DNA of 64,000 nucleotides, taken from contig NZ_JACOPX010000002.1 in NCBI RefSeq assembly GCF_015461835.1, forward strand, positions 124,001 through 188,000, read 5' to 3'. The notes below the pieces were generated by a model. That model worked only from the letters and a program-made list of their open reading frames with translations. It searched no databases and was not told the DNA's origin. Shown one piece after another: positions 47,358 through 55,776 of the stretch (position 1 is the first letter of the stretch; each line of letters starts with the position of its first letter). The DNA is from Pseudomonas neuropathica. GTDB taxonomy: Bacteria > Pseudomonadota > Gammaproteobacteria > Pseudomonadales > Pseudomonadaceae. The position numbers and the translations under genes were made by a program.

Positions 47358-47920
47358 GGTGCTTTCCCTGGCAGGCGTGGCGCGGGGTCGCGCAGGCTGG
47401 CCTTGCAGGCCTCGAGGGCGCGCATCATATGTTTTTCCACGGCACTTTGGGACAAGCCCATGGCCTTGGCGATGTCCGCATACTTACGGCCGTGGATGCG
47501 ATTGAGCAAAAAGATCTGTCGGGTGCGCTCGGGCAAGGCTCGCAGCGCCGCTTCGACATGCTTCAGATCATTGCCCGCTTCCAGCGCGGCTTGCGGTTCG
47601 CTGCCGTGGCTGTGCGGCGCGTCCGGTTGCCAGCCCTCGTTGACCCGCGTGCGCGTGCCTTCGCTGCGCAGATGATCGATCGCGATATTGCCGGCGCAGC
47701 GCAACAGATAAGTGCTGAGTTCTTCGACCTGCACCAGCGGCCGCCGCCAGAAACGCAGAAACAGATCCTGCACCAGGTCCGCCGCCGTCGCCCGACAACC
47801 GACGCGCCGGTTCACCAGTGCTTCCATTTGCGAACGCTGGGACAGGAACACCTGAAGAAAATGCGCACGGGCGCCACGCGGCTCGTCGTCGCGGGATTCC
47901 GGTGGCAGACCGATCAGCAC
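47354..47920 (-). CDS. ECF sigma factor, FecI family
   Basis: 188 residues. Region 2 (about 20-90) has TAADLVQDLFLRFWRR and the YLLRCAGNIAIDHLR core; region 4 (about 125-175) has LRALPERTRQIFLLNRIHGRKYADIAKAMGLSQSAVEKHMMRAL. It should transcribe the adjacent receptor gene once FecR is triggered. The start is GTG, one base after the stop of the DUF3325 gene, so it lies in the same transcript as the three membrane proteins and the divergent Fur box. Confidence 0.88.
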   Translation of the reverse strand: MLIGLPPESRDDEPRGARAHFLQVFLSQRSQMEALVNRRVGCRATAADLVQDLFLRFWRRPLVQVEELSTYLLRCAGNIAIDHLRSEGTRTRVNEGWQPDAPHSHGSEPQAALEAGNDLKHVEAALRALPERTRQIFLLNRIHGRKYADIAKAMGLSQSAVEKHMMRALEACKASLRDPAPRLPGKAP

Positions 47921-47921
47921 T

Positions 47922-48248
47922 TCAGCACTGCGCCCATGCGGCGACCGGGCTGGCCAGCAGACTGACCCCGGCCAGCGCCAATACGAAACGCGGGCGATAC
48001 GGCAGCAACAAGACCAACGCCAAGGCGCTGAGCATCAGCACGGCGAACCAGTCGACCAGACCGAAGCTCCAGCCATTGGCCTTAACCGCCGCCCAAAGCG
48101 ACAAACACAGCAATAACCATCCGCCAACTTTCAGGCCCTGACGGCGACGCGTGGACGGTTTGTGACCGAGCAATTCATCGTGGTGACGCGGCATCGACAG
48201 GCACAACGCGGTGAGTCCGGTGTAGGTGAGCAACAAGGGCAAGAGCAT
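47922..48248 (-). CDS. DUF3325 small membrane protein
   Basis: 108 residues with four hydrophobic segments and SMPRHHDELLGHKPS, a feature of DUF3325 proteins found beside PepSY-type iron reductases. It overlaps the PepSY gene by three bases and is followed after one base by the sigma factor gene. It is presumably an accessory inner-membrane subunit for iron release from siderophores. No catalytic role is known. Confidence 0.8.
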   Translation of the reverse strand: MLLPLLLTYTGLTALCLSMPRHHDELLGHKPSTRRRQGLKVGGWLLLCLSLWAAVKANGWSFGLVDWFAVLMLSALALVLLLPYRPRFVLALAGVSLLASPVAAWAQC

Positions 48249-49834
48249 CAGTTCGCCCCTTGTTCAAGGGTGATCGGGCGGGCCTGTTCGCGGCGGGGCT
48301 TTTTAATGCTGACGTTGCTGCCGGCACGCTGCATTTTCCATGCGGCCCAAGCCAGGAAGAAACCGGTTGCGAGGCACGTCAGATCAAACCCGGCTAACGC
48401 CCAATCGCCCTGCATCAGGCTGACGGCGAGATTCCACGGGGTGGTCAGCGCATTGACCAGCGGCACCGCGACAAACAGGGCGGCGCTCAGGGTGAGTTGC
48501 TCAACCCAGGCCTTTCGTCCCGGACGCAGCAGCGCGTGCAACACACTCAAAGCCCAAGCGATAAAGAACGCATTCACCTCCCAATCTGCGCGCTCGGCGA
48601 AGCTCACTGACAACAGTCGATTGGCCAGGAAAAATACAGCCACCGCCGCAACCAAGCCGGCCATGCTGGCGATGTTCAGCACTTCCACCAGCCGCAGCTC
48701 GAACGGCATCACGCCGCTCTTGGCGTGTTTGAGTTGACGCTTGCCCAACCAGATCACCAGGCCGGTGCCGATCATCGCCGTGCCGGCCAATCCGCAAATG
48801 AAATACAGCCAACGCAGGAGCGGCCCGGCGAAGTGGCCCATGTGCAAGCCATAGAACGCACCACCCACCGCCATCGCCATTGGCTGCTCCGGTGTGCTGC
48901 CGAGCATCTGCCCGGTCACCCCGTTGAACGTCACGGCGCGGCCAAAATCATGCACCACACGGTCGCCCGCACGGGACAGCACCACCGTGGCATTGGCATC
49001 CCCCGGATTGCTCACTGACAGACGCGACGTGTGGCCGCCCGACCATTGCTCGCTGGCCTTGCTCAACAGCGGCGCCATGGCCGCCAACGGTGCCGCGCTG
49101 TCGGCGCGTTCGGGCGTTTTCGAGGCGGGGAAAACTTCGTCATAAAACGTGCGCACGTCACTGCCGTACGACGCGACGATGCTCGCCGGCATGACCATCG
49201 ACATGAAAATCACCAGGCTGCTGTAGGTGATCATCAAATGAAACGGCAACACCAGCACACCCACCGCGTTATGCCCGTCGAGCCAGGAGCGCTGACCCTT
49301 GCGCGGGCGGAAGGTGAAGAAGTCCTTAAAGATTTTCTTGTGGGTGATGATCCCGGTGATCAGCGTAACGAACATCACCATCGCGGCAATCGTCGCCAGC
49401 CAGCGGCCCCAGGGATAAGGCATTTGCAACTGGAAGTGAAAGCGATAGAAGAACTCGCCGCCCATGCTGTCGCGGCCCTGCACTTCGGCGCCGGTCTGCG
49501 CGTCGAGGGTTTTCGACTCGAAACGCCCTCGCTCGCCTGGTTTAGCCGGCGCTGGCTGCCAACGCACGGTCAGGCCGGGATCTCGGGCATCAGGCAAATC
49601 GATCAGCCAGCGTGAGGCGCCGGCCGCGTGTTGCTGCAGATAATCCTGGGCCAGCGTCAGGCTCGTCTCGGCACTCACCGATCGCGCGGGGATTTCCGGC
49701 TGCATCCAGTGGCTGATCTCATCCTTGAAATACGCCAGCGTCCCGGTCAGAAAAATCGCGAACAGCAACCAGCCGAACACCAGCCCGGCCCAGGTGTGCA
49801 GCCAGGCCATTGCCTGACGAAAGCCCTCTTTCAT
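48248..49834 (-). CDS. PepSY-associated membrane protein (siderophore-iron reductase type)
   Basis: 528 residues with about eight hydrophobic helices and a large periplasmic loop. Conserved histidines lie in WLHTWAGLVFGW, THKKIFKDFF, DGHNAVGVLVLPFHLMITYSS and GLHMGHFAGPLLRW, the heme-binding pattern of the PepSY_TM family. Homologues FoxB and FpvG of P. aeruginosa reduce siderophore-bound iron at the inner membrane. The ATG at 49834 overlaps the DUF3649 stop (ATGA). The frame continues upstream but into the DUF3649 gene. Confidence 0.85.
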   Translation of the reverse strand: MKEGFRQAMAWLHTWAGLVFGWLLFAIFLTGTLAYFKDEISHWMQPEIPARSVSAETSLTLAQDYLQQHAAGASRWLIDLPDARDPGLTVRWQPAPAKPGERGRFESKTLDAQTGAEVQGRDSMGGEFFYRFHFQLQMPYPWGRWLATIAAMVMFVTLITGIITHKKIFKDFFTFRPRKGQRSWLDGHNAVGVLVLPFHLMITYSSLVIFMSMVMPASIVASYGSDVRTFYDEVFPASKTPERADSAAPLAAMAPLLSKASEQWSGGHTSRLSVSNPGDANATVVLSRAGDRVVHDFGRAVTFNGVTGQMLGSTPEQPMAMAVGGAFYGLHMGHFAGPLLRWLYFICGLAGTAMIGTGLVIWLGKRQLKHAKSGVMPFELRLVEVLNIASMAGLVAAVAVFFLANRLLSVSFAERADWEVNAFFIAWALSVLHALLRPGRKAWVEQLTLSAALFVAVPLVNALTTPWNLAVSLMQGDWALAGFDLTCLATGFFLAWAAWKMQRAGSNVSIKKPRREQARPITLEQGAN

Positions 49835-50136
49835 GCCAGGCCCAATCCACGTGCTGCGCCAGAGATTGTCGCCAGAATCACGCTTGGCACCAGCAAACCG
49901 ACCCAGGCCGACCACGCCGTACGACAGGCGAAACACCAGAGCACCGCCACCAGATAGACCAGAAAGGAAATGGTCATGCCGGTCACCACCGCTTCGGCGC
50001 GGCTCAACGGCAGCCACAGCGTCAGGGTGACACTGGCCAGCGCCGCGACGAGATAGCCGCCAAACACCGCCGCCAACACCCGTGAGGTGACGGCCAGACG
50101 ATAGGACATGGGAAGTGTGGCGAGTTTGCCTTTCAT
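49831..50136 (-). CDS. DUF3649 small membrane protein
   Basis: 101 residues with three hydrophobic helices and SYRLAVTSRVLAAVFGGYLVAALAS, the family signature. It is the first gene of a five-gene minus-strand run DUF3649-PepSY-DUF3325-sigma-FecR, beginning about 60 bases from the Fur box. Often annotated as iron-uptake related; no activity of its own is known. Confidence 0.8.
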   Translation of the reverse strand: MKGKLATLPMSYRLAVTSRVLAAVFGGYLVAALASVTLTLWLPLSRAEAVVTGMTISFLVYLVAVLWCFACRTAWSAWVGLLVPSVILATISGAARGLGLA

Positions 50137-50194
50137 GTTTCGACCCTGAAACGAAAAACGTCCGGCCGATCAGCCGAACCTACAGGCGAGCAAT

Positions 50195-50213
50195 ATTAAT
50201 GATAAATATTCTC
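50195..50213. promoter_or_regulatory. Fur box shared by two divergent iron operons
   Basis: ATTAATGATAAATATTCTC matches the Fur consensus GATAATGATAATCATTATC at 14 of 19 positions. It is the only good match in the 190-base gap between the minus-strand membrane/sigma operon and plus-strand fecI. Confidence 0.72.
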
Positions 50214-50326
50214 ATACGCAAAAGCATCTGATTGCCGGTTGAGCGTTTCGCCCCTTACAATGCGAACAGTTCTTGTTCTCTAACGCATACTCTCTACCGC
50301 GCCACCAAGCGCCCGGAGTAATACCG

Positions 50327-50815
50327 TTGTCGTCCGCCCATCCCGTCGAATCGCTCTATCAGACCCATCACGGCTGGCTCACCGGCTGGCTGCGGCGCCG
50401 ACTCGGCTGCCCGGACAGCGCAGCGGATCTGGCGCAAGACACTTTTATCAAGGTGCTGACCGCCCGCGAATCGCCGGTGATCATCGAGCCACGCGCCTTT
50501 CTGACAACGTTGGCCAAGCGCGTTCTGTTCAATCATTACCGCCGTCAGGATGTCGAACGCGCTTACCTCGACACCTTGGCGCAGATGCCGGACATGGTCG
50601 CGCCGTCGGAAGAAGACAAGGCGATCATCCTGCAAACCCTGATGGAGCTGGATCAGTTGCTCGACGGTTTGCCGCGTCAGGTCAAACGCGCCTTTTTGCT
50701 GGCGCAGGTCGATGGCCTGACTTATCCACAGATCGCCGCTGAACTGGGCATATCCGTGGCTACGGTCAAACGTCATCTGAACAAAGCCGCCATGCGCTGC
50801 TACTTCGCCCGATGA
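50327..50815 (+). CDS. fecI: ECF sigma factor FecI
   Basis: 162 residues, closely similar in pattern to E. coli FecI: ESLYQTHHGWLTGWLRRRLG, DLAQDTFIKVL, PRAFLTTLAKRV and FLLAQVDGLTYPQIAAELGISVATVKRHLNKA. It activates fecA transcription when ferric citrate signals through FecA and FecR. The start is TTG at 50327, with GGAG nine bases upstream, giving MSSAHPVESLY; the longer upstream frame lacks a ribosome-binding site. It is under the divergent Fur box. Confidence 0.92.
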   Translation: MSSAHPVESLYQTHHGWLTGWLRRRLGCPDSAADLAQDTFIKVLTARESPVIIEPRAFLTTLAKRVLFNHYRRQDVERAYLDTLAQMPDMVAPSEEDKAIILQTLMELDQLLDGLPRQVKRAFLLAQVDGLTYPQIAAELGISVATVKRHLNKAAMRCYFAR

Positions 50816-51744
50816 ACCGCGCGCCGGATTTCTCCTCGCAAGTGGCTGAGCAGGCCGTGCATTGGCTGATGGAAATGCAGCAGGGCACGCTCTCCCCGCG
50901 CCAGCAACAGGCCTGGCAACAATGGCTGGAGGCACACAGCGAACACCGGCGGGCGTGGGAGCATATTCAGCGGGTCAATCAGCGTCTGCGCGGTGTGTCG
51001 TCGCCGCTGGCACACGCGGCGTTGAACGGGCCGAAGTCCGGCAGCCGTCGTCAGGCGCTGAAACTGTTGCTGATTCTCGGCGCGGGCACGGCGGTCACTT
51101 GGGGCATGCGCGAGCACAATCCTGTGCCGTCGCTGCTCGCCGATTACCGCAGCCCGCTGGGGCAGCGACGCAAAATTTCCCTGGGTGGCGGTGATAAGTT
51201 GCAACTCAATACCGCCAGTGCCGTGGACGTCGACGGTGCGCAGCGATTGATCCGCTTGCTCGAAGGCGAAATCCTCCTGACGGCCGCGCAATCCTTCGAA
51301 GTGCACACGGCTCAGGGCCTTCTGAAAGCACAGGGCGCGCGCCTCAATGTGCGCCAGTTTGCCGATCGCACGCAGATTGCGCTGTTCGAAGGTCGCGTCG
51401 AACTGAGCGGTAATGGACGCGCGCCGATGTTGCTGCCGGTCGCGCGTCAGCTCAGTTTCACCTCGGCATCGGTCAGCGAGGCCAAACCGCTGGATGCCAA
51501 CAGCGGCGCCTGGGCCGACGGCATGCTGGTAGCGGCGCACATGCGCCTGGGCGATTTCCTCGATGAGCTCGGCCGCTATCGTCGCGGCCAGCTCAATTGC
51601 GACCGGAACGTTGCCGACCTGTTGATTTCCGGAACTTACCCGCTGGACAACAGCGAGCGGATTCTTGATCTGCTGGAAATCAGTTTGCCGGTGAAGGTGA
51701 GGCGTTTTACCCGCTACTGGGTGACCGTCGAAGCGCGGGTTTGA
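50812..51744 (+). CDS. fecR: FecR, ferric citrate signalling regulator
   Basis: 310 residues, coupled to fecI by a four-base overlap (ATGA). The N-terminal DUF4880 region (QVAEQAVHWLMEMQQGTLSPRQQQAWQQWLEAHSEHRRAWEHI in sense, split here: QVAEQAVHWLMEMQQGTLS then RQQQAWQQWLEAHSEH) is followed by a membrane helix (about 82-98) and the periplasmic sensor part. It relays the state of FecA to FecI. Confidence 0.91.
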   Translation: MNRAPDFSSQVAEQAVHWLMEMQQGTLSPRQQQAWQQWLEAHSEHRRAWEHIQRVNQRLRGVSSPLAHAALNGPKSGSRRQALKLLLILGAGTAVTWGMREHNPVPSLLADYRSPLGQRRKISLGGGDKLQLNTASAVDVDGAQRLIRLLEGEILLTAAQSFEVHTAQGLLKAQGARLNVRQFADRTQIALFEGRVELSGNGRAPMLLPVARQLSFTSASVSEAKPLDANSGAWADGMLVAAHMRLGDFLDELGRYRRGQLNCDRNVADLLISGTYPLDNSERILDLLEISLPVKVRRFTRYWVTVEARV

Positions 51745-51834
51745 AAAAACTCAAAAATAAATGAGCCGTTTTTCAGATCTGGCGTGACAGAGAAGGAAAG
51801 CCCCCTTGATTCAACCTTCTCAGGATCATCCACC

Positions 51835-54168
51835 ATGCACCCCACCCGCCTCACGCCACTGGCCCGCAGCCTGCGCAATCTCGTCCTCGGCGCCAGTCTG
51901 AGTTTCAGCGCCCTGCCCGCCGCACTGGCCGCTGAAGCCAAGCCTTATCACATCGCGCCGTCGTCGCTGGAAAACGCCCTCAACCAGTTTGGCCGTGAAG
52001 CGGGCGTGCTGATTTCGTTTGGTTCGCAAGTCACCAGCGGCGTGCAAAGCCGTGGCCTGGAAGGCAGTTACACCGCAGAACAAGGTTTGAACGCATTGCT
52101 CGAAGGCACCGGTCTGCAAGCACGCGCCGAGGGCAATAACGCGTTCAGTCTGCAACCGGTGGCGGATGCCGCGCTAGAGCTGGACACCTCAACTGTCGTC
52201 GGCGACTGGCTCGGCGATGCGGCGCAGATCAATGTGTTCGAACATCCCGGTGCGCGCGATGTGATCCGCCGCGAAGAGTTCGAGCGTCAGGGCGCGACGC
52301 AGGCGCGCGATGTGCTCAACCGCATCCCCGGCGTCAACGCCCCGGAAAACAACGGCACCGGCAGCCACGACATGGCGCTGAACTTCGGCATTCGTGGCTT
52401 GAATCCGCGACTGGCCGCGCGCTCGACGGTGTTGATGGATGGCATCCCCGTGCCGTTCGCGCCTTATGGCCAACCGCAGTTGTCGTTCGCGCCGATCAGC
52501 ATGGGCAATATGGACGCAGTGGACGTGGTGCGCGGCGGTGGCGCCGTGCGTTATGGTCCGCAGAACGTTGGCGGCGTGGTCAACTTCGTGACCCGGGCGA
52601 TTCCTGACGAGCCAACGGTCAAGGGTGGCTTCCAGACTGAAACCAGCCCATCGTCGAGCCACGACGGCTTCAAGACCAGCGCCAACCTGCTGGCCGGTGG
52701 CACTAACGCCAATGGCCTCGGCGGTGCGTTGCTCTACTCCGGCACGCGCGGCGGCGACTGGCGCGAACACAGCGACACTGAAATCGACGACTTGATCCTC
52801 AAGGGCAAATACCAGCTCGACGAAGCCAATAGCTTCAACGCCATGGCCCAGTATTACGAAGGCAAGGCTGACATGCCCGGCGGTTTGAACGTCGCCGATT
52901 ACGACGCCGACCCGTACCAATCGACACGGCCGAAAGACCAGTTCTGGGGCCGCCGCACGATGTTCAATTTTGGCTATCGCTATCAGGAAGATCGCCGCGA
53001 GTTCACTGCCAACACGTTCTTCACCAAGACCTTGCGCAGCGGTTATCTGGATCAGGGCACCTTCCTTTCGCTGTCGCCGCGCGAGTATTGGGTGCGTGGC
53101 CTGGAAACCCGATTCGCCCAAGGTTTCGACCTCGGCCCGACCAGCCACGAAGTCGGCGTCGGCTACCGCTACATCAACGAGGCTGGCCACGAACTGCGCT
53201 ATCGCACGCCGATCGCCAGCAACGAATACCCGACCACCAACAGTCGCAATGACCGCGACACCCGTGGCGGCACCGAGGCCAATGCGTTCTTCGTCGACGA
53301 CCGCATCGACATCGGCAAATGGACCATCACCCCGGGCGTGCGCTACGAGATGATCGAGTCGCAGCAGACCAACAACCTGACCAACGTCAAATACAAGGGC
53401 GACTACAACACCGCACTGCCAGCGTTGAACGTGCTCTATCACCTGACCGACAGCTGGAACCTGTACGCCAACACCGAAGGCTCGTTCGGCAGTGTGCAAT
53501 ACAGCCAGATGCCCAACCGGGTGACCAGTGGCGAAGTAAAACCGGAGAAGGCGCGTACGTGGGAACTCGGCACGCGCTATGACAACGGCGCGTTGCGCGC
53601 GGAGATCGGCGCGTTCCTGATCAACTTCGACAACCAGTACGAAAGCAACCAGACCAACGACTCGGTAATTGCCCGAGGCGAAACCCGCCATCAAGGGATC
53701 GAAACCAGCGTCAATTACGCGCTGGATGACTTGAGCCCGGTACTCGCCGGTTTCGATGTCTACGCGACTTACGCTTATGTTGACGCGACTATCCGCGAAG
53801 ACGGACCGAACAAGGGCAATCGCGTACCGTTCTCGTCGAAACACAAAGGCACGATTGGCGTCGGTTACACCGAAGGGCCGTGGAAGTTGAATCTGGACAG
53901 CAGCTTCCAGAGCGACCAGTTCGCTGACAACGCCAATACCTCGAAAGAAAGTGCCGATGGCAGCACCGGCAAGATCCCGGGCTACATGCTGTTCAGCAGC
54001 CGCGCGGGGTATGACTTCGGGCCGCAGTTGTCGGACTTGAATGTGGCGGTGGGCGTGAAGAACATCTTCAACACGCAGTACTTCACGCGCTCGTTTGATG
54101 ACAACAACAAGGGTAAGTATGTGGGGGAACCGCGCACGGTTTATGTGCAGACTTCTGTGGCGTTCTGA
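51835..54168 (+). CDS. fecA: FecA, TonB-dependent ferric dicitrate receptor
   Basis: 777 residues. A signal peptide (about 1-33) leads to the STN signalling domain (about 38-115; HIAPSSLENALNQFGREAG). The plug begins STVVGDWLGDA and includes the diagnostic NRIPGVNAPENNGTGSHD and GIRGLNPRLAARSTVLMDG, which match E. coli FecA almost word for word. The barrel ends in Phe. It imports ferric dicitrate across the outer membrane and triggers FecR-FecI. The start at 51835 gives a normal signal peptide; an upstream start in the same frame would spoil it. Confidence 0.95.
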   Translation: MHPTRLTPLARSLRNLVLGASLSFSALPAALAAEAKPYHIAPSSLENALNQFGREAGVLISFGSQVTSGVQSRGLEGSYTAEQGLNALLEGTGLQARAEGNNAFSLQPVADAALELDTSTVVGDWLGDAAQINVFEHPGARDVIRREEFERQGATQARDVLNRIPGVNAPENNGTGSHDMALNFGIRGLNPRLAARSTVLMDGIPVPFAPYGQPQLSFAPISMGNMDAVDVVRGGGAVRYGPQNVGGVVNFVTRAIPDEPTVKGGFQTETSPSSSHDGFKTSANLLAGGTNANGLGGALLYSGTRGGDWREHSDTEIDDLILKGKYQLDEANSFNAMAQYYEGKADMPGGLNVADYDADPYQSTRPKDQFWGRRTMFNFGYRYQEDRREFTANTFFTKTLRSGYLDQGTFLSLSPREYWVRGLETRFAQGFDLGPTSHEVGVGYRYINEAGHELRYRTPIASNEYPTTNSRNDRDTRGGTEANAFFVDDRIDIGKWTITPGVRYEMIESQQTNNLTNVKYKGDYNTALPALNVLYHLTDSWNLYANTEGSFGSVQYSQMPNRVTSGEVKPEKARTWELGTRYDNGALRAEIGAFLINFDNQYESNQTNDSVIARGETRHQGIETSVNYALDDLSPVLAGFDVYATYAYVDATIREDGPNKGNRVPFSSKHKGTIGVGYTEGPWKLNLDSSFQSDQFADNANTSKESADGSTGKIPGYMLFSSRAGYDFGPQLSDLNVAVGVKNIFNTQYFTRSFDDNNKGKYVGEPRTVYVQTSVAF

Positions 54169-54177
54169 GGATTGAAA

Positions 54178-54370
54178 AGCCCCTCATCGGAACGCCGCCT
54201 AGCCCTCTCCCTGCGGGAGAGGGGACTGATTTGGGGATGCTTCAGAAATTCATCGACCTGCAAGTGCTTTGTCGAATCCATAATCGACTCGGTCTGTCAG
54301 GTCGATGTAGCCCGCAAAACACCTCGGTCGGCCCCCTCTCCCGGAGGGAGAGGGCTGGGGTGAGGGGAAT
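54178..54370. repeat. Family C repeat after fecA
   Basis: CCCCTCATCGGAACGCCGCC-AGCCCTCTCCC on the left and GGGAGAGGGCTGGGGTGAGGGG on the right. The inner core pairs CATCGACCTG with CAGGTCGATG. It starts ten bases past the fecA stop. Confidence 0.85.
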
Positions 54371-54415
54371 GGGCTACAGTGAAATATCAAACCAACTTCA
54401 CAAGGATCGTGAAGC

Positions 54416-54784
54416 ATGCAAACCCGCCCCACCCTCGCCCAATTCGCCCGCCAGTTACACGTCAACCAAACCGATTGCGAACAGCTGCTCTGGCAAAAAC
54501 TCCGCTCCCGCCAAATCGCCAATCTGAAATTTCGCCGGCAGTTTCCCTGTCCGCCCTATGTGCTGGACTTTTACTGTGCCGAGCTGAAGTTGGCGATTGA
54601 ACTGGATGGCGGTCAGCACTTTGAAACGCAGGAACTGATTCATGACCAACGCCGGACGCACTATCTGAATCAAAAGGGCATTGAAGTCGCGCGTTTCAGT
54701 AATCTCGAGGTGATCCAGCAGATGGACGATGTGCTGGAGCAGATCATAAGAATTGCGGCGAATCGAAAAATGCCCTCACCCTAA
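54416..54784 (+). CDS. DUF559 endonuclease-like (Vsr-fold) protein between two repeats
   Basis: 122 residues with the DUF559 core KLRSRQIANLKFRRQFPC, YVLDFYCAELKLAIELDGGQH and VARFSNLEV, a restriction-endonuclease-like fold related to the mismatch nuclease Vsr. The acidic residues of DFYC and ELDG are candidate metal ligands. AAGGA lies nine bases upstream. The gene sits between two family C repeats. Its last three codons and stop (CCC TCA CCC TAA) are the first bases of the right-hand repeat. Biochemical role unknown; possibly linked to DNA cleavage or repeat spread. Confidence 0.82.
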   Translation: MQTRPTLAQFARQLHVNQTDCEQLLWQKLRSRQIANLKFRRQFPCPPYVLDFYCAELKLAIELDGGQHFETQELIHDQRRTHYLNQKGIEVARFSNLEVIQQMDDVLEQIIRIAANRKMPSP

Positions 54785-55079
54785 CCCTCTCCCAGAGGGA
54801 GAGGGGACTGATTGGGGGATGCTTGCGAGGTACGCCGACCTGATTCTGCTTTGCCGAATCCATAATCACTCGGTCTTTCAGGTCGATGTACAACGCCAGA
54901 CACCTCGGTCGGCCCTCTCCCGGAGAGAGGGGGACTGATTGCGGGATGCTTCAGAAATACATCGACCTGAAAGTACTGTGCCGACTCCATAATCGACTCG
55001 GTCTTTCAGGTCGATGTACCTCTTCTGACACCTCGGCCGGCCCCCTCTCCCGGAGGGAGAGGGCTGGGGTGAGGGGCCG
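54773..55079. repeat. Family C repeat, compound
   Basis: CCCTCACCCTAACCCTCTCCC at the left and GGGAGAGGGCTGGGGTGAGGGG at the right enclose two inner units, each with ATAATC...ACTCGGTCTTTCAGGTCGATGTAC. The left end overlaps the 3' end of the DUF559 gene. With the next terminator it fills the 387-base gap to the HPF-like gene. Confidence 0.86.
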
Positions 55080-55111
55080 CTTTCTTATGCCCTGCGCAAA
55101 AACCGCCACAA

Positions 55112-55141
55112 ACAAAAACGGGCCTGCATTCGCAGGCCCGT
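55112..55141 (-). terminator. Rho-independent terminator of the HPF-like gene
   Basis: On the minus strand ACGGGCCTGC and its inverse (10 bp, four-base loop) are followed by TTTTTGTTTG. It lies about 30 bases past the stop. Confidence 0.83.
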
Positions 55142-55171
55142 TCTCATTGGGTGGCTTATGAAATCAGCGCA

Positions 55172-55576
55172 TCAACTGTTGATCGCTGCCTGTTCGTTCT
55201 CAAGAAATTCTTCCTCCAGCAGAGCGTCATTCGCCTTGCTAAATGGCACCACAGCGGCACGTGGCTTACCTCGCAGTTTGCCGAAAAGGTGCTCCAGTGC
55301 GTGCTCGAGTTTTTCGGCAGCGCCGTCGATAGCTAGTTCCAGCGAATCGGCCTTGTGGGTCACGGAAATCGGTTGATGGCGTTTTGGCCGCGCTTCCAGT
55401 TGGCAGCGCATGTCATGGGGACCTGGTTTGTCACCGTTCTCGTCGGCCAGATGGACTTCGACGCGGGTCAGGTCTTCTTCATAACGTTCGAGCGTGCTCT
55501 CAATGGTTGTACGTACCCACTCCTCCAGTCGTTGACTACTTTGAATATGGTTATCGCTGTTGACTTGGATTTGCAT
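55172..55576 (-). CDS. HPF/RaiA-family ribosome-associated protein
   Basis: 134 residues. The HPF-type fold covers about residues 1-105, beginning MQIQVNSDNHIQSSQRLEEWVRT (in two parts: MQIQVNSDNH, IQSSQRLEEW) with LTRVEVHLADENGDKPG and KRHQPISVTHKADSLELAIDGAAEKLEHAL. Such proteins bind the 30S subunit and promote hibernation or protect against miscoding in stress. It is longer than enterobacterial HPF (95) but lacks the long dimerisation domain. It is transcribed alone, not beside rpoN as canonical hpf, so it is a second paralogue. Confidence 0.85.
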   Translation of the reverse strand: MQIQVNSDNHIQSSQRLEEWVRTTIESTLERYEEDLTRVEVHLADENGDKPGPHDMRCQLEARPKRHQPISVTHKADSLELAIDGAAEKLEHALEHLFGKLRGKPRAAVVPFSKANDALLEEEFLENEQAAINS

Positions 55577-55776
55577 AGTTCATCCCTTATTTCAGCTAGC
55601 TCGTGAGAGGCCTTGAGTTGAATTTCCTGACCTCCTGGTTACAACAATCGGCCCGACCGGCGAACATTTCAACCCCTGAAAAAAGATAAATATTCATTCG
55701 CAAAAAAAGCCGGACAACCGGGCAAAGCACTGGTAAGGTCGGGAGTTGGGTCGCTTGGCAATGTTGCAAAATTTGC

